A stretch of 64,000 bases of DNA, taken from the NCBI RefSeq assembly GCF_036898095.1, contig NC_090768.1, forward strand, positions 42,340,478 through 42,404,477. Direction: 5' to 3'. Every line of letters begins with the position of its first letter. The first letter of the stretch is position 1. This DNA is from Palaemon carinicauda. Its lineage: Eukaryota; Arthropoda; Malacostraca; Decapoda; Palaemonidae. Shown piece after piece: positions 33,972-45,990 of the stretch. The translations under genes and the position numbers were made by a program. Below the pieces are notes generated by a model, which saw only the letters and a program-made list of their open reading frames with translations, ran no database searches and was not told where the DNA came from.

Positions 33972-35145
33972 TTAAGGGAATGTAGTGGTAGAACCCTTAC
34001 CCACTACTGCAGTCGCTGTAACGAATGGACCCAGTGTGTAGCAGTCCTCATAATGAGTCTGGACATCTTTTAAGTAAAATGACGCGAATACCAACTTGCT
34101 TCTCCAAAAGGTCGCGTCCATAATACTTTGCAGAGATCTATTTTGCTTAAAGGCCACGGAAGTTGCTATAGCTCTTACTTCGTGCGTCTTAACCTTAAAC
34201 AAGCATTGGTCTTTTTCATTCAAGTGAGAATGAGCCTCTCGTATTAAATATCTGATAAATTATGACAAAGCATTCTTTGACATAGGCAATGATGGTTTCT
34301 TAACTGAGCACCATAATGCCTCAGATCCACCTCGTAAGGACTTAGTACGAGCTAAGTAGAACTTAAGAGCTCTAACTGGACACAGCACTCTTTCAAGTTC
34401 GTTGCCTACGATCTCTGACAGGCAAGGTATATCAAAGGACTTAGGCCAAGGACGAGAAGGCAGTTAATTTTTTGGCCAGGAAACCAAGTTGAAGTGAACA
34501 TGTGGCTTTTTCTGTAGAAAAGCCGATGTTCTTACTGAAGGCATGAATTTTACTGACCCTTTTACCCGAAGCCAAGCACACTAGGAAAAGCGTCTTGAGG
34601 GTGAGATCCTTCAGGGAGGCTGAATGTAATGGCTCAAACCTGTCTGACATGAGGAACCTTAGGACCACGTCTAAGTTCCATCCAGGAGTTGCCAAACGAC
34701 GTTCCTTAGAGGTCTCGAAAGACTTAAGGAGATCTTGGAGATCTTTATTGTTGGAAAGATCTAAGCCTCTATGACGAAAGACCGAAGCCAACATGCTCCT
34801 GTAGCCCTTAATCGTGGGAGCTGAGAGGGAGCGAACATTTCTCAGATGTAAAAGAAAATCTGCGATTTGGGTTACAGAGGTACTGGAAGAGGACACAGAT
34901 GCTGACTTGCACCAGTCTCGAAAGACTTCCCACTTCGACTGGTATACTCTGATGGTAGAAGCTCTCCTAGCTCTCGCAATCGCACTGGCTGCCTCCTTCG
35001 AAAAGCCTCGAGCTCTTGAGAGTCTCTCGATAGTCTGAAGGCAGTCAGACGAAGCGCGGGGAGGCTTTGATGAACATTCTTTACGTGGGGCTGACGTAAG
35101 AGATCTACCCTTAGAGGAAGACTTCTTGGAATGTCTACCAGTCAT
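33972..35145 (-). pseudogene. DIRS tyrosine recombinase, copy A, frameshifted
   Basis: The N-terminal part is in the frame ending at 34441. It includes a core-binding segment (STIRVYQSKWEVFRDWC, then an SAPTIKGYRSML helix) and the first catalytic arginine region ASGKRVSKIHA. A frameshift near 34465 then kills the frame. The C-terminal part resumes by 34223 with the HxxR motif (HEVRAIATS) and the tyrosine in FASFYLKDV, ending at 33972. A TAA near 34255 adds a second break. All catalytic motifs R, HxxR and Y can be found, but not in one frame. In the intact family this enzyme integrates the circular cDNA. Confidence 0.85.
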
Positions 35146-36598
35146 TGAAGTACCTCGGTGAACCACTCTCTCGCGGGCCAGAGGGGAGCAACCAACGTCA
35201 ACCTTGTCCCTTCGTGAGAGGCGAACTTCTGCAGTACCTTGTTGACTATCTTGAATGGTGGGAATGCATATAAGTCCAGATGAGACCAATCCAGTAGAAA
35301 CGCGTCTATGTGGATTGCTTCTGGATCTGGGACTGGTGAGCAATAGATTGGTAACCTTTTGGTCAACGAGGTGGCAAAGAGGTCTATGGTGGGTTGACCC
35401 CAAGTCGCCCAAAGACTCTTGCACACGTCCTTGTGGAGGGTCCATTCCGTGGGTATCACCTGACCCCTCCGACTGAGACAGTCTGGCAAGACGTTCAAGT
35501 CCCCTTGGATGAATCTCGTCAACAGGGAGATGCCTCGATTTCTTGACCATATGAGAAGGTCCCTTGCGATCTCGTACAGCGTGAGGGAGTGTGTGCCTCC
35601 TTGCTTGGAGATGTACGCCAAAGCTGTGGTGTTGTCTGAGTTGACCTCTACCACTTTGTTTCGAAGAAAGATTTCGAATTTCATCAAGGCCAAGTGGACT
35701 GCTAATAGCTCCTTGCCGTTGATGTGCATGCTCTTCTGACTTGAGGTCCACAGACCCGAGCATTCCCGACCGTCCAAGGTCGCACCCCAACCCAAATCCG
35801 ACGCGTCTGAGAACAACACGTGGTTTGGGTTCTTGACTGATAGGGATAGTCCCTCTCTCAGACTGATATTGCTGTCCCACCATTTCAGGCATGCCTTTAC
35901 TGGTTCGGAGACTGGGATTGATACCGTCTCTAACGTCTTGTCCTTGTTCCAGTGAGAGGCTAGATGGAACTGGAGAGGCCGAAGGTGTAGTCTCCCTAGC
36001 GAGACAAACTGCTCCAGGGATGAGAGAGTCCCTACGAGACTCATCCAACTCCTGACTGAACAACGTTCTCTTTTCAGCATTAGTTGGACTTTGAGCAGGG
36101 CTTGTTCTATTCGGGTGGCAGACGGAAAAGCCCGAAAAACTGGACTGCGAATCTCCATCCCCAAATATAGAATAGTCTGGGATGGGATCAGTTGGGACTT
36201 TTCTAGGTTGACCAAAAGTCCTAACTCCTTGGCCAGACCCAACGTCCAATGTAGATCCTGCAGACAGCGATGACTGGACGATGCTCTGAGAAGCCAGTCG
36301 TCCAAGTACAGGGAGGCTCGGATTCCCGATATATGGAGGAATTTTGCCACATTCCTCATGAGCCTCGTAAACACGAGAGGAGCAGGACTGAGGCCAAATC
36401 ACAGGGCTTGAAACTGGTACACCACATTCCTGTAAACAAACCTCAGAAACGGTTGGGATTCCGGGTGTATAGGAATGTGGAAGTATGCATCCTGAAGGTC
36501 GAGAGAGACCATCCAGTCGCCTTCCATTAATGCTGTCAAGACAGCTTGGTAGACTTCATCGTGAAGTTTGTCTTGACAATGAACACATTGAGCGCACT
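35142..36598 (-). pseudogene. DIRS reverse transcriptase / RNase H, copy A, N-terminally deleted
   Basis: Reverse transcriptase motifs: SLDLQDAYFHIPIHP near 36490, then after a break the catalytic YLDD at 36297-36308. Past the thumb, the RNase H part carries FSDASDLGWG, the MHINGKELLAV glutamate block and NSDNTTALAYI. Then comes the DIRS-typical tail PTIDLFATSLTKRLP..SPVPDPEA. The stop at 35142 meets the start of the recombinase, which lies in another frame. The palm N-terminus, containing GGWRPVIDLSALN in element C, is missing: gag-like sequence joins directly at about 36599. The long frame 34441-36402 is a shadow over this region until about 35145. Confidence 0.87.
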
Positions 36599-38310
36599 TG
36601 CCTCTTACGTACTCCTGCAGTGAACGTGGCTGCCAGATCATTGGAGCCATCCCTGATAGCCTTGTTCCTGCAGAGAACGTGGCTGTCAGATTATTGGAGC
36701 CATCCCTGATAGCCTTGTTTATGCATGACATAATTGTACAGCAAAACTTCAAACGCTCGAAAAAAACTCCTAACAGGAGATGGTCTAGCTCTGAAGCCGA
36801 CCATAAAAACTTGGAGCGTCTCATGGCCAGGCGCCAGGGAGAGTCTATGAGGTTTGAGAAGTCTATCTGGGCAGAAGCAGGAACTCCCAAGCCGAGAACT
36901 TCTCCCGTGTCATACCAGACGCTCGCTCTATAAGCCAGTTTAAAAGGAGGGAAAGCAAAGGCTGTCTCCCTCAAACTCCTCCTGGTGATAAACCAGTCGC
37001 CTAGCAAACGTAAAGCTCTCTTAGAAGAGCGAAAGAGCACTAGCTTAGAAAACAACGGCTTCGAAGTAGCTAGGCCTAGTGTAAACTCTGACGTTTAGGC
37101 GAACGAGGAGCAACAGTTACAAAATGATCCGGACAAAGATCCTTAAAAATCAGCATGATTTATTTAAAGTCCATAGAGGGCTGAGCAGCTTTAGGCTCCT
37201 CTCCGTCTGACAGAGTCCACAAGGGAATATCAGTAGGAGGGGGATCAGCAACTTCCTCATCTGAAGGAACCTCGTCCGACAATTGCAGAGTCTCAAGCAA
37301 GGGAGAGACCTGCCGTGGTAGCAATGCTTGACAAGCAGAGTCCACACGCAAAGGAGCATCAGTAGCAGTCAAGGATGCTACGTCATGTAACTGCTTAAAG
37401 GACTGACCAGCAACAACAACAGGTGCGGGAGGACGCTCGACGTCAACTCGAGACTGCCTTGACTGCCTAGACTGAGCAGTCAAAACAACTCTTGACTGCG
37501 GTGCTTGACGCTCAACGTCAAAACAAGTCAACTTCGCTGGTTGGCGAACGTCCTGAACGTCAACAAGAGCATTCGGCAGCGGCTGAACGTCCACAAGCGG
37601 CTGAAAGTCAACACTGGACTGCATCGAGTGAGGCTCTACAAAACGTGACTGACGTGACTTTGTAACGTCAACGTCAACAGGACGAGCAAAGGCTCGTTTG
37701 GGCGGCTGACGGCCAGGATCTCGATCAGCTAAGCGGCGAGGATCATCGTGAACCCTCAGCAGAATAGTCCTCCATAAGAGAGGCAAGCTTATTCTGCATG
37801 TCTTGCAGTACAACCCATTTAGGCTCAACGGGAATGGGTGCGGTAAGAGACGAGGGTAACGTCTGTGACTGCAAAACCTTGCCTACACTAAGACTCTCGG
37901 AGCCTGTGTTACGCTTCTGTTTAGGCGTCGAGCAGTCTTCCGATGACTGCACAGGGTCAGAGCTGTCCCAATGGCTACAACCAGGACGCTGGACCTGTCC
38001 TGAAGGGACTGACTTTCGCTTTAAGGGTCTCGAAACCTTGCTCTACGGTTTCTTACGCGATAGCCTTCGGATGACGAGGAGAAAACCGTCTCGCTCGTCT
38101 TATGGTAGGGGCGGTCTTGACGAGACACGCCTGAAACCATAGAGGGAACGTCTGTTCGTTGGTTAAAGTCTCTCGAACCCATAAGTCCTACGACATTACT
38201 TCTCCCTGGGGCATGGGAGCTTGCAAGAGGTCTCGGACTAGGTGAACAACAGGCACGAACAGACGAACCCTCTGTCGCAACACTGATAACACTTAGCGCA
38301 ATTATCACTT
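36599..38310 (-). pseudogene. DIRS gag-like region, copy A
   Basis: Readable blocks conserved with copy B at 47408-49170 include VWYDTGEVLGLGVPASAQ, SPWRLAMRRSKFLW, KAIRDGSNNLTATF and an N-terminal RPYHKTSETVF segment. The centre (37160-37830) is a low-complexity linker rich in repeated Asp-Val-Glu-Arg and Gln-Ser-Arg, produced by ACGTCAACGTCA-like DNA. A 53-bp tandem duplication at 36614-36719 disrupts the frame. Several frameshifts are present. Gag identity is inferred from position and from shared sequence with copy B; the CxxC-type N-terminal domain of element C is not seen here. Confidence 0.65.
36614..36719. repeat. 53-bp tandem duplication in DIRS-I gag (shared with copy B)
   Basis: CCTGCAG starts at 36614 and again at 36667, each followed by nearly the same 53 bp (GAACGTGGCTG.CAGAT...). 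The same duplication with the same period occurs in copy B at 47422-47527. Confidence 0.93.
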
Positions 38311-39839
38311 TATCACTACAATTTTCTGTTTTTGCACTTACTTCACTGAAATCGAATTTTTCAATAATTTCACATTAGGCATGAATAAAAAACTGATTTC
38401 TACCTGAAGCACGCAATTCTCCCCTACATCAAAAGGTTATAATTGCGAAATAAGTCATATAATGTAAGCACATTAATACAAGCAAAAAACAGTAAACATA
38501 TATATCGAATAAAACGGAAATATATAAAGATAAAAGGATCAGTGACTGGGGAGGAGACTAAACACTAGTTCATTCAAAACTACGTTTTCAATCTCTCACC
38601 GTACAGTGCCATGGGACGAGAATAAAAATTCAAAACGTTTTATCCTTTCTCCCCGTACAGAGACTTGGGACGAGAGTAAAAAACTGACTCGAGAACAACG
38701 TTACTCGCTTGGGACGAGAATAAAGATCGGAACGTTCTCTCTTCCTCTCTCTCCGTCTCTCTCTCTCTCTCTCTCTCTTGATTTCACACCGAAGAGAAAA
38801 ACCCACTCACCTTTCGTCAATAAACAGGTTATTTGACCAAAGGAAAAAACTGAAAGGACTAAGAAATTGAAAATTAACAAGTTCCTTTAAATTAGTATTT
38901 AAAACATTTCAGTTTGAAAGAAGAATGAACAAAACGTCAAAATCGATTTACTCTTTCTGCAAAGTGAAACCGTGATTCTCTCTTTCTCTATCGTAACGAT
39001 AGAGCGCAAACTGCGTAGCATAAATAAACCAAACGTTAGTTCATCTTTGAAACAGCACGAAGACTATTCAAAGAAAATCTTCCATAAAATAACTAATAAA
39101 AAATATTCATTTAATAACTCTTACAGAGCAAATGATTTAAACTTAACGAAAATAAAAGTTGAATGGGCTCAACGTTGTTTAACTTCGGTTTCCAAGTTAG
39201 GTCCGCCTACTCTCGGACTAGGGGAGGAATAGGTAAGGCCGCATATAAACAAAACATTAAAATTTATATTGATGTTTAGTATAAATGGAAAGCTAATCGA
39301 AGAGGCCTAATAAAGGCGGGTGGGATATAAAATATATAGAGGAAAATCTATAATTAACAACAACAATTTATAACGTGATAAGATAATTGCTAAAAGCCTA
39401 AAACACACTTCCGTATTAAGGGAAGGGTCGGCCATTTTGAAAAGTCAAAGAAAGTTCAAAAAACAATCCAAAGTAATCAACAATTAAATCTATCCAAAAA
39501 AGAGTTCAATAGTTTAAGTTGAAGATAAAACACCTGCACTGCGAAAGCTCAAACCAAAAGGAAGTACTTCACCAAGACTGTTGAAAAACTCCAGGTTAAC
39601 AGCGAGTAATGGTACGTCTTGTCGATCAGACCGACAGAGAAGAATTGGAGCTGTTTACATGTATATGCGGTATCTGGCCGATAGTTGGCGCTGGTGGGCA
39701 CACCCGCAACCTTCATAGCGATCGCTCGCGAGTTTTTGTGTTTTTCTGTCGAGCCGCCGGAGCAGCAGCTATTATATATTCACCGGCTAAGTTAAATATT
39801 TAAAAAGCAAATTTCAACAATATTTATTATTTCTATAAT

Positions 39840-40012
39840 CACCTGGGAGGGTGGGCTGTGGCACCCTAGCAGTACCAGCTGAACTCGGTTGAGTCCATTG
39901 TTAGGCTGGGAGGAACGTAGAGTAGAGGTCCCCTTTTATGTTTTGTTTAATTTGTTGATGTCGGCTAACCCCCAAAATTGGGGGAAGTGCCTTGGTATAT
40001 GTATGTATGTAT
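39840..40012 (+). mobile_element. SINE or LINE 3' tail with (GTAT)n end
   Basis: A 170-bp G-rich segment (GGCTGGGAGGAACGTAGAG, then a GGGGGTTAGC/CCCCCAAAATTGGGGG hairpin) ends in TATGTATGTATGTATA. A short tandem-repeat tail of this sort is typical of non-LTR element 3' ends. It begins 33 bp after the right end of DIRS-I copy A. No coding sequence. Confidence 0.5.
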
Positions 40013-40019
40013 AATCACC

Positions 40020-40520
40020 TTGTGTTTAACATTGCTTCCTTCTTGAAGCTGGTTAAACGTTGACGTCTACCCTAAAATCTAAAATTTCCCATTTTCTTTC
40101 ACAGTAATATCATTGCCTTTCTAGTAGAGTATTGAGATTACACAGTGGTGTATGGCAATAAGAGCACTTGTGTATCTCATCACAGCATTACCTTTTGTTT
40201 TCTTGTCAATTCTGAGTTTATCAAATGTGTGGTTCTACCCTTAAATCCAGATCAATTTATGTGTTTCAAGAGGTTATATAGCTGAAAATTAATAGGGAAT
40301 GTCTTATGCTGGATTTACTTTGCATTCTTATGCAGTTTGTTCAGGGGATTTACAGGTATTGCTGGGGGATAAAGATTGTAACAACTATAAGAGAACCAAG
40401 CTGATGACCCATACCATGAAAATACTGTATGGGAAAGAGTTATAGATAAAAGGTTGAGAGGGGAGGTAGAAATATCACCAGAATAGTTTACATTTATGCC
40501 AAATCAAAGCACCACTGATA
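40020..40520. other. Spacer, nothing recognised
   Basis: No reading frame or repeat that I can support. Confidence 0.4.
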
Positions 40521-40524
40521 CAGT

Positions 40525-41440
40525 GTACACATTCGTTCTCTGCGCTGAGTTGTTATCCTTCTTCATCACCTTTGTTGAAGGGAGCTAAAGGGATTTCTGG
40601 AGCAGTACTGTCTCTACTATGGGAAGATAAATGGTAGAAGTCACTCATAAGCAACTCCTATCAATCGGTATTCCTGGTCTTCTTCATCCATAAAGAAGAA
40701 ATGAAGGGCAGAGCCCTTTCATCCCAACCAGCTGTGTGATGAGACGAATTTGTGTCAGAAGTGGAGGAGGAACTTGAAGTTCTCCTTCTAAAGTTATGTT
40801 ATGGCTGACGCAGAGATAACAGGAACTCCATGTAGATATATCACAAACAGTTGATATGTCCTTACTGCCTTTCCAGGAATGGGAAGACACAAGGAAAGAA
40901 ATCCAGAGCCATTCAGCTCCAAACAATGCGGTAATAACCTTCTTCCTCCGAAGGAACACATTAAAATGCAAGAAATGTCGATCTTCTTAGTATAGAATTA
41001 CATTGTCATCGTCATCACAAGGGCACACAAGTAATGGAATACACAGCAAACAGGAATACTTTCCAAAAAGAACAAGAGAGTGGATACTGGCAGGTTTGCA
41101 CATAAAACTGTCACGGATACAGTTATCAGGAAACCGCTTAAAATCTTTCCTTCCTTCTTAACATCCCTCGCACACGATGACCTTCCAACAAATCTATCTA
41201 AAAGAAAAAGCAAGATATTAACACAGCCCATTGAGGGCACTGGATGTAAGTCTGTACTGTCCAGCCATTGAAAACAAAGTGAGGGCTCAGTCGTCTCTCG
41301 GGTGGGTGGGGTTTCCCTGCCACCCAGCAGCAACTACCGACAATTCATCAAAAGTTTCAACACCTGTATCTAGCTTCACTGAAAGCATTCTCCTATTAGG
41401 ATGATGGTTTGTATTCATGTAGGAGCAAATATGTGACATA
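40525..41440 (-). mobile_element. DIRS-III 5'-end fragment
   Basis: 40530-41140 aligns with 26997-27590 (shared GGAGCAG, GCAACTCCTATC, AGAAGTGGAGGA, CTTCTTCCTCC, AGGAATGG), and 41262-41440 aligns with the terminal repeat at 27655-27825. The right tip reads GGTTTGTATTCATGTAGGAG. Gag, polymerase and recombinase are not recognisable. Divergence between the two copies is considerable. Confidence 0.6.
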
Positions 41441-41519
41441 CACCATACTTTACTGATAACTAGAGACCATTAAGAGAGCTGATATAGCTCAGGGATGAAC
41501 ATTGTCACCTATGGCCCTC

Positions 41520-42029
41520 CTATTCATGGTAGACGCACCTGCCCACTCCCTGACATTGGAGAAAAAATTTAACTTTATAACTTAAATTCTTGCCCATAAT
41601 ATGATTCCCTTGATCCATCCCACGAACCAACAGGTAATTTCTAATTCTATGAAGCTCTATATCTAAACACTTTTCCAGAGGTGGTTTGCTATCCCCCTTG
41701 ATACAGTTAACTTTCAGACAAATCTGTAAGACCTTTTCTAACATCCTCCATTGTACGCGTCTCATAAACAGAGCTTGGGGAGGAAGTTACAGCCAAACTC
41801 CTGACCAGAGAGGGACATCTAATGCTTTGATCCTGAACCTGTGGTAAAAAATAGTCTCCCTACATAAGTCCATGGCTCTGGATGCCAGTGATGATGATGT
41901 AAAGGAGTTAGTGGAGGACCTCAGCATAGAGCTCACCATAGTGCAACTCTTAAGACCTCCAGAGGCAGCAACAAAAAACAGCTGAGGACATTTCTTCAGA
42001 GCAGGAGGAGGGATGAGAGGATGTTCCAT
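41520..42029 (-). other. Two adjacent unrecognised reading frames
   Basis: Minus-strand frames at 41787-42029 (80 codons from an ATG) and 41520-41765 (81 codons) lie end to end in different phases. Composition is protein-like (Cys, Leu, Arg, balanced charges). The first ends DVPLWSGVWL and the second contains a Cys-rich and Lys-rich stretch. They may be a degraded mobile-element protein. I cannot assign a family, and chance frames remain possible. Confidence 0.25.
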
Positions 42030-42410
42030 GTTCTGTAACTAATATCTGTGAAAAATGTGGAAAACCATAGACATTCATGGAATAATTTCACCCACATAAT
42101 GCTATATAAGGTATTAAAAGTGTTAATGACAATCCAATGAGTCATTGACACATTCTAACAGTAATGCAACTTACCAAAATACTGGAATGGTGTATCTTCA
42201 AATTAGGATGGAATCATTTCTGTCAAATATCATTAAATTTTCTAAAACCCTTTTATAATTATTCATTTACTCATATACTGATAAGATTAACACTAATATA
42301 TTTTTACAGTACTTGTAATACTGCTATACTTTATAACAAAAAGGAATGCAATCCTCCAAATCAATAACTACAACAGGTGAGTTAATCCCAAAAGGACAAA
42401 TTTGAAAGTA

Positions 42411-42690
42411 ATATGTATTTTTCTTAACAATATAAACCAGTAGCTATTTCTAGGGATTATCTTTCGGTGAAGCTGGAAGACTAGTCATAAAGACTTTTAA
42501 GCAAGGTGGCAACTACCAAACCCGCTAGTTAACAGGGGTAGTGAAGGCTAGCGGGGGTTGCCGGCTACCCCATTCACTCACACACCGGAGTGTCCAAACC
42601 ACTTTTGATTGCAGGCAGGATTTTCTAGGGGGGACAGGTGATGGTGGGACAATTTGTATAAATAGCTGCAGGTTTGTATCGTTAAGAAAA
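42411..42690. repeat. DIRS-II left terminal repeat plus half ICR, unit 1
   Basis: It opens with ATGTATTTTTCTTAACAAT and closes with the inverse (GTTTGTATCGTTAAGAAAAA). The inner part matches the complement of the right terminal repeat of element C (57440-57590): CTTTCGG..AAGCTGGAAGACTAG, AAGACTTTTAAG, GGTGGCAACTACC. It is therefore the left end and first ICR half of a DIRS-II element. Confidence 0.65.
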
Positions 42691-42699
42691 ATATGACAA

Positions 42700-42931
42700 A
42701 TTAGGAAATAATTTGTATTTTTCCTAACGATTCATTGTGGTATTAGTTTCGGCGTAGCTGAAAGGACGAGCCATCCCGCTAGTTAATGGGGGGGGGGGGG
42801 GGGGTTTAGCCCCTCTAACACACACAAACCTGTGTCTTTGCTTCACTTTGCTTGGAGGTAGCACTTCGACGGGGAACATGGTTGGCAGGCAAGGGTATGT
42901 ATAAACAGCCAAGGTTTGTATTGTTAGGAAA
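42700..42931. repeat. DIRS-II left terminal repeat plus half ICR, unit 2
   Basis: Same layout as unit 1: the tip AATTTGTATTTTTCCTAACG, a terminal repeat (TTTCGGCGTAGCTGAAAGGA), then the inverse tip GGTTTGTATTGTTAGGAAAA, which touches the first base of DIRS-I copy B. It contains a poly-G run at about 42787-42804. The matching second half of its ICR appears at 50705-50745, immediately after copy B. Confidence 0.65.
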
Positions 42932-43218
42932 ATGATATTTTGATTATAAAATAAATTTTTGAATATACTTACCCGGTGAATATATAATAGCTAACGTCTC
43001 CGACGGCTCGACAGATTCCAAAAAACTCGCGAGCGATCGCCGTGAAGGTTGCGGGTGTGACCACCAGCGCCGACTATCGGCCAGATACCGCATATACTTG
43101 TCAACATCTCCAGTTCTTCTCAGTCCCCTAGGTCTCTATCGGGGAGGAAGGGAGGGTCTTTAATTTATATATTCACCAGGTAAGTATATTCAAAAATTTA
43201 TTTTATAATCAAAATATC

Positions 43219-44500
43219 ATTTCTGGGCTCCGACCTGTGCCGCCCAGTGAAATACTCCTAGAGCACTATTTCTAAGGAATATAACTGCTATATATTACCA
43301 GAGAAAAAAAAGCATAGGAATGCCAGGTTGAACCCAGCTCGCTCACCTATATAAGGTGTCGGTATAAAATACTGGGGCGTGATAATTCACAACCAGAGGT
43401 CTCGCACTATTTAGATATCTCCTCTTCAAAATCCCCGCCACAGCGAGGTGCCGATCAACACTACTACCACTAACCCAACCCACGCCAGTGACGACACTCC
43501 TTTATAGCACTTGTTGTTATTAAGTCCAACATGTTTTTTCTCGTGTTTACCCTTGGATTTATCATTATTTTATAATCGATGGCCGATTCCCATGATACCC
43601 CATCGAAGTTAAGTACTTTATCCATGAGTTTTAGCGAGATTGGGCAGTGTAACCTCTGTTTTTATTAATTGAGAAGTGTTTATACTCGAACCAAATGTAA
43701 AACTAGGTGGAGCGTAATAAAACTAAAAGGTTTAATAATAATAAGTGAGATGGTCGTCTTCCTAGAACTAGCGAAACAATCTCAAAGGTGACGCAATCCA
43801 CCAACATGCACGAATGCAGGCATACCAACATAACCTACTCCTTGATGAAACGCTAACACTGATATCATAGGATAACATAAAATTAATGCTAGATGAAAGC
43901 ATAAAGACGGTGTACTATATAAATGTAAGGAAAAAAACTCCTAAAAGTTCGAACAAATATTAATGACGGACGAACTAACGAGAAAAAGGGCAGAGCCGAA
44001 CCATGAACGGTAAGAACGGGGACGCCGTTCATATATAAACACTTCTCAATTAATAAAAACAGAGGTTACACTGCCCAATCTCGCTAAAACTCATGGATAA
44101 AGTACTTAACTTCGATGGGGTATCATGGGAATCGGCCATCGATTATAAAATAATGATAAATCCAAGGGTAAACACGAGAAAAAACATGTTGGACTTAATA
44201 ACAACAAGTGCTATAAAGGAGTGTCGTCACTGGCGTGGGTTGGGTTAGTGGTAGTAGTGTTGATCGGCACCTCGCTGTGGCGGGGATTTTGAAGAGGAGA
44301 TATCTAAATAGTGCGAGACCTCTGGTTGTGAATTATCACGCCCCAGTATTTTATACCGACACCTTATATAGGTGAGCGAGCTGGGTTCAACCTGGCATTC
44401 CTATGCTTTTTTTTCTCTGGTAATATATAGCAGTTATATTCCTTAGAAATAGTGCTCTAGGAGTATTTCACTGGGCGGCACAGGTCTCTCGCCCAGAAAT
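43219..44500. mobile_element. Foldback element with 466-bp inverted arms
   Basis: 43219-43684 and 44034-44500 are near-perfect reverse complements, leaving a 350-bp loop. The ends read ATTTCTGGGC and GCCCAGAAAT, with a small inner hairpin from CTGGGCG to CGCCCAG near each tip. No transposase. The left tip differs in a few bases from the right one (CTCCGACC versus the complement of GGTCTCTCG). A further 24 bp on the right (about 44501-44524) is absent from the corresponding place in copy A and may belong to the element or to a rearranged target. No clear target duplication. Confidence 0.9.
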
Positions 44501-44953
44501 AGATTTTTCCTTCGTCAAAATCCCTTTTTTAAATATTAAACTTAGCCGGTGAATATATAATAGCTGATTCACACCCATGGTGGTGGGTAGAGACCAGTAT
44601 TAATACAATAAAGGTGTATATGCTCAAGAGTTTTTGACAACTATTCAAAAAACAGACTTAAGTATAGGTACCTGGTAAGGAAGCAGACTCTGATTATTAC
44701 TCTGCCTCATTAGTCCGCTATCCTCACGAAGCCCAGCGATCCTCTTAGGATGCTGAAAGACTCCCAGGAGCTGCTATAACCAGGGTGAAGACCCCTATAA
44801 CAGGACCTCATCAATACCCTTAATCTAGGCGCTCTCAAGAAACAATATTTTGACCACCCGCCAAATCAAAAAGATTGCGAAAGACTTCTTAGTCTCCCGT
44901 GCAACCCAAAATAAGATTAAAAATTTCAAGAGTAGATTAAAAGGATATTGGGA

Positions 44954-45990
44954 TTAAGGGAATGTAGTGGTAGAGCCTTCACCCACTACTGCACTCGCTG
45001 CTACGAATGGTCCCAGTGTGTAGCAGTCCTCATAAAGAGTCTGGACATCTTTTAAGTAATATGAAGCGAAAACCGACTTGCCTCTCCAAAAGGTCGCGTC
45101 CATAATACTTTTAATGGGTCTATTTTGCTTAAACGCTACAGAAGTTGCTATCGCTCTAACTTCATGAGCCTTGACTTTAAGTAAATTATGATCCTTCTCA
45201 CTTAATTGAGAGTGTGCCTCCCGAATCAAAAGTCTAATAAAATAAGACCACGCATTCTTAGACATGGGCAAAGAGGGCTTTTTAACGGAGCACCATAAAG
45301 CCTCTGAACAACCTCGTCGCGGTTTAGTTCTGGATAAACAAAATTTAAGAGCTCTAACGGGGCACAGCACTCTTTCAACTTCATTCCCCACAATCTCAGA
45401 AAGACTGGGGATTTCAAATGATTTAGGCCAAGGACGAGACGGAAGTTCATTCTTGGCCAAAAAAACCAAGTTGAAGAGCGTATACTGCTTTATTAGCGGA
45501 GAAGCCGATGTTCTTGCTAAAAGCATGTATCTCACTAACCCTTTTAGCCGAAGCCAAGCTAACCAAAAAAAAGTGTCTTGAGGGTAAGATCCTTTAGGGA
45601 GGCTGAATTTAATGGTTCAAACCTATCTGACATAAGGAACTGTAGGACCACGTCCAAGTTCCAAGCAGGAGTCGAAATATGACGCTCCTTGGAAGTCTCG
45701 AAAGACTTAAGCAGGTCTTGGAGATCTTTGTTATTAGAAAGATCCAAACCCTTATGCCTGAAAACAGAAGCTAACATGCTTCTGTAGCCTTTAATGGTGG
45801 ATGCAGAGAGGGAGCGACCGTTTCTCAGATAAGGCAGAAAATCCGCAATCTGCGCTACAGAGGCACTTGGAAGAGGAAATAGAGGAGGACTTGCACCAGT
45901 CTCTAAATACCTCCCATTTCGACTGATAGATCCTGATGGTAGAGGATCTTCTAGCCCTCACGATCGCTCTAGCTGCCTCCTTCGAAAACC
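44954..45990 (-). pseudogene. DIRS tyrosine recombinase, copy B
   Basis: The C-terminal two thirds (44954-45535) is open and carries HEVRAIATS and the tyrosine in FASYYLKDV. A middle segment (45559-45777) with the NNKDLQDLLKSFE and LKDLTLKTL blocks lies in another frame, and the N-terminal core-binding part lies further right. A frameshift near 45550 separates them. It is better preserved at the C-terminus than copy A, which has a stop and a frameshift there. Confidence 0.82.

Larger units (their letters stand above)
33253..39806 (-). mobile_element. DIRS-I element, copy A (6.55 kb)
   Basis: Plus-strand order: left terminal repeat (33253-33443), ICR (about 33484-33583), recombinase, RNase H/reverse transcriptase, gag-like region, 5' leader with a CT microsatellite (about 38737-38780), and right terminal repeat (39638-39806). 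The two terminal repeats are inverted and differ by about one base from CCGG inward. The tips outside CCGG (41 and 20 nt) differ from each other and are both represented, joined, in the ICR. This is the DIRS1 arrangement, which is linked to a circular DNA intermediate and tyrosine-recombinase integration. There is no target duplication, as expected. All genes are broken (separate entries). Confidence 0.93.

Noticed and set aside
35146..36402. First 420 codons of the long minus frame 34441-36402
   Set aside because: This is a shadow frame over RNase H/reverse transcriptase; only its end, from about 35145, reads as recombinase.
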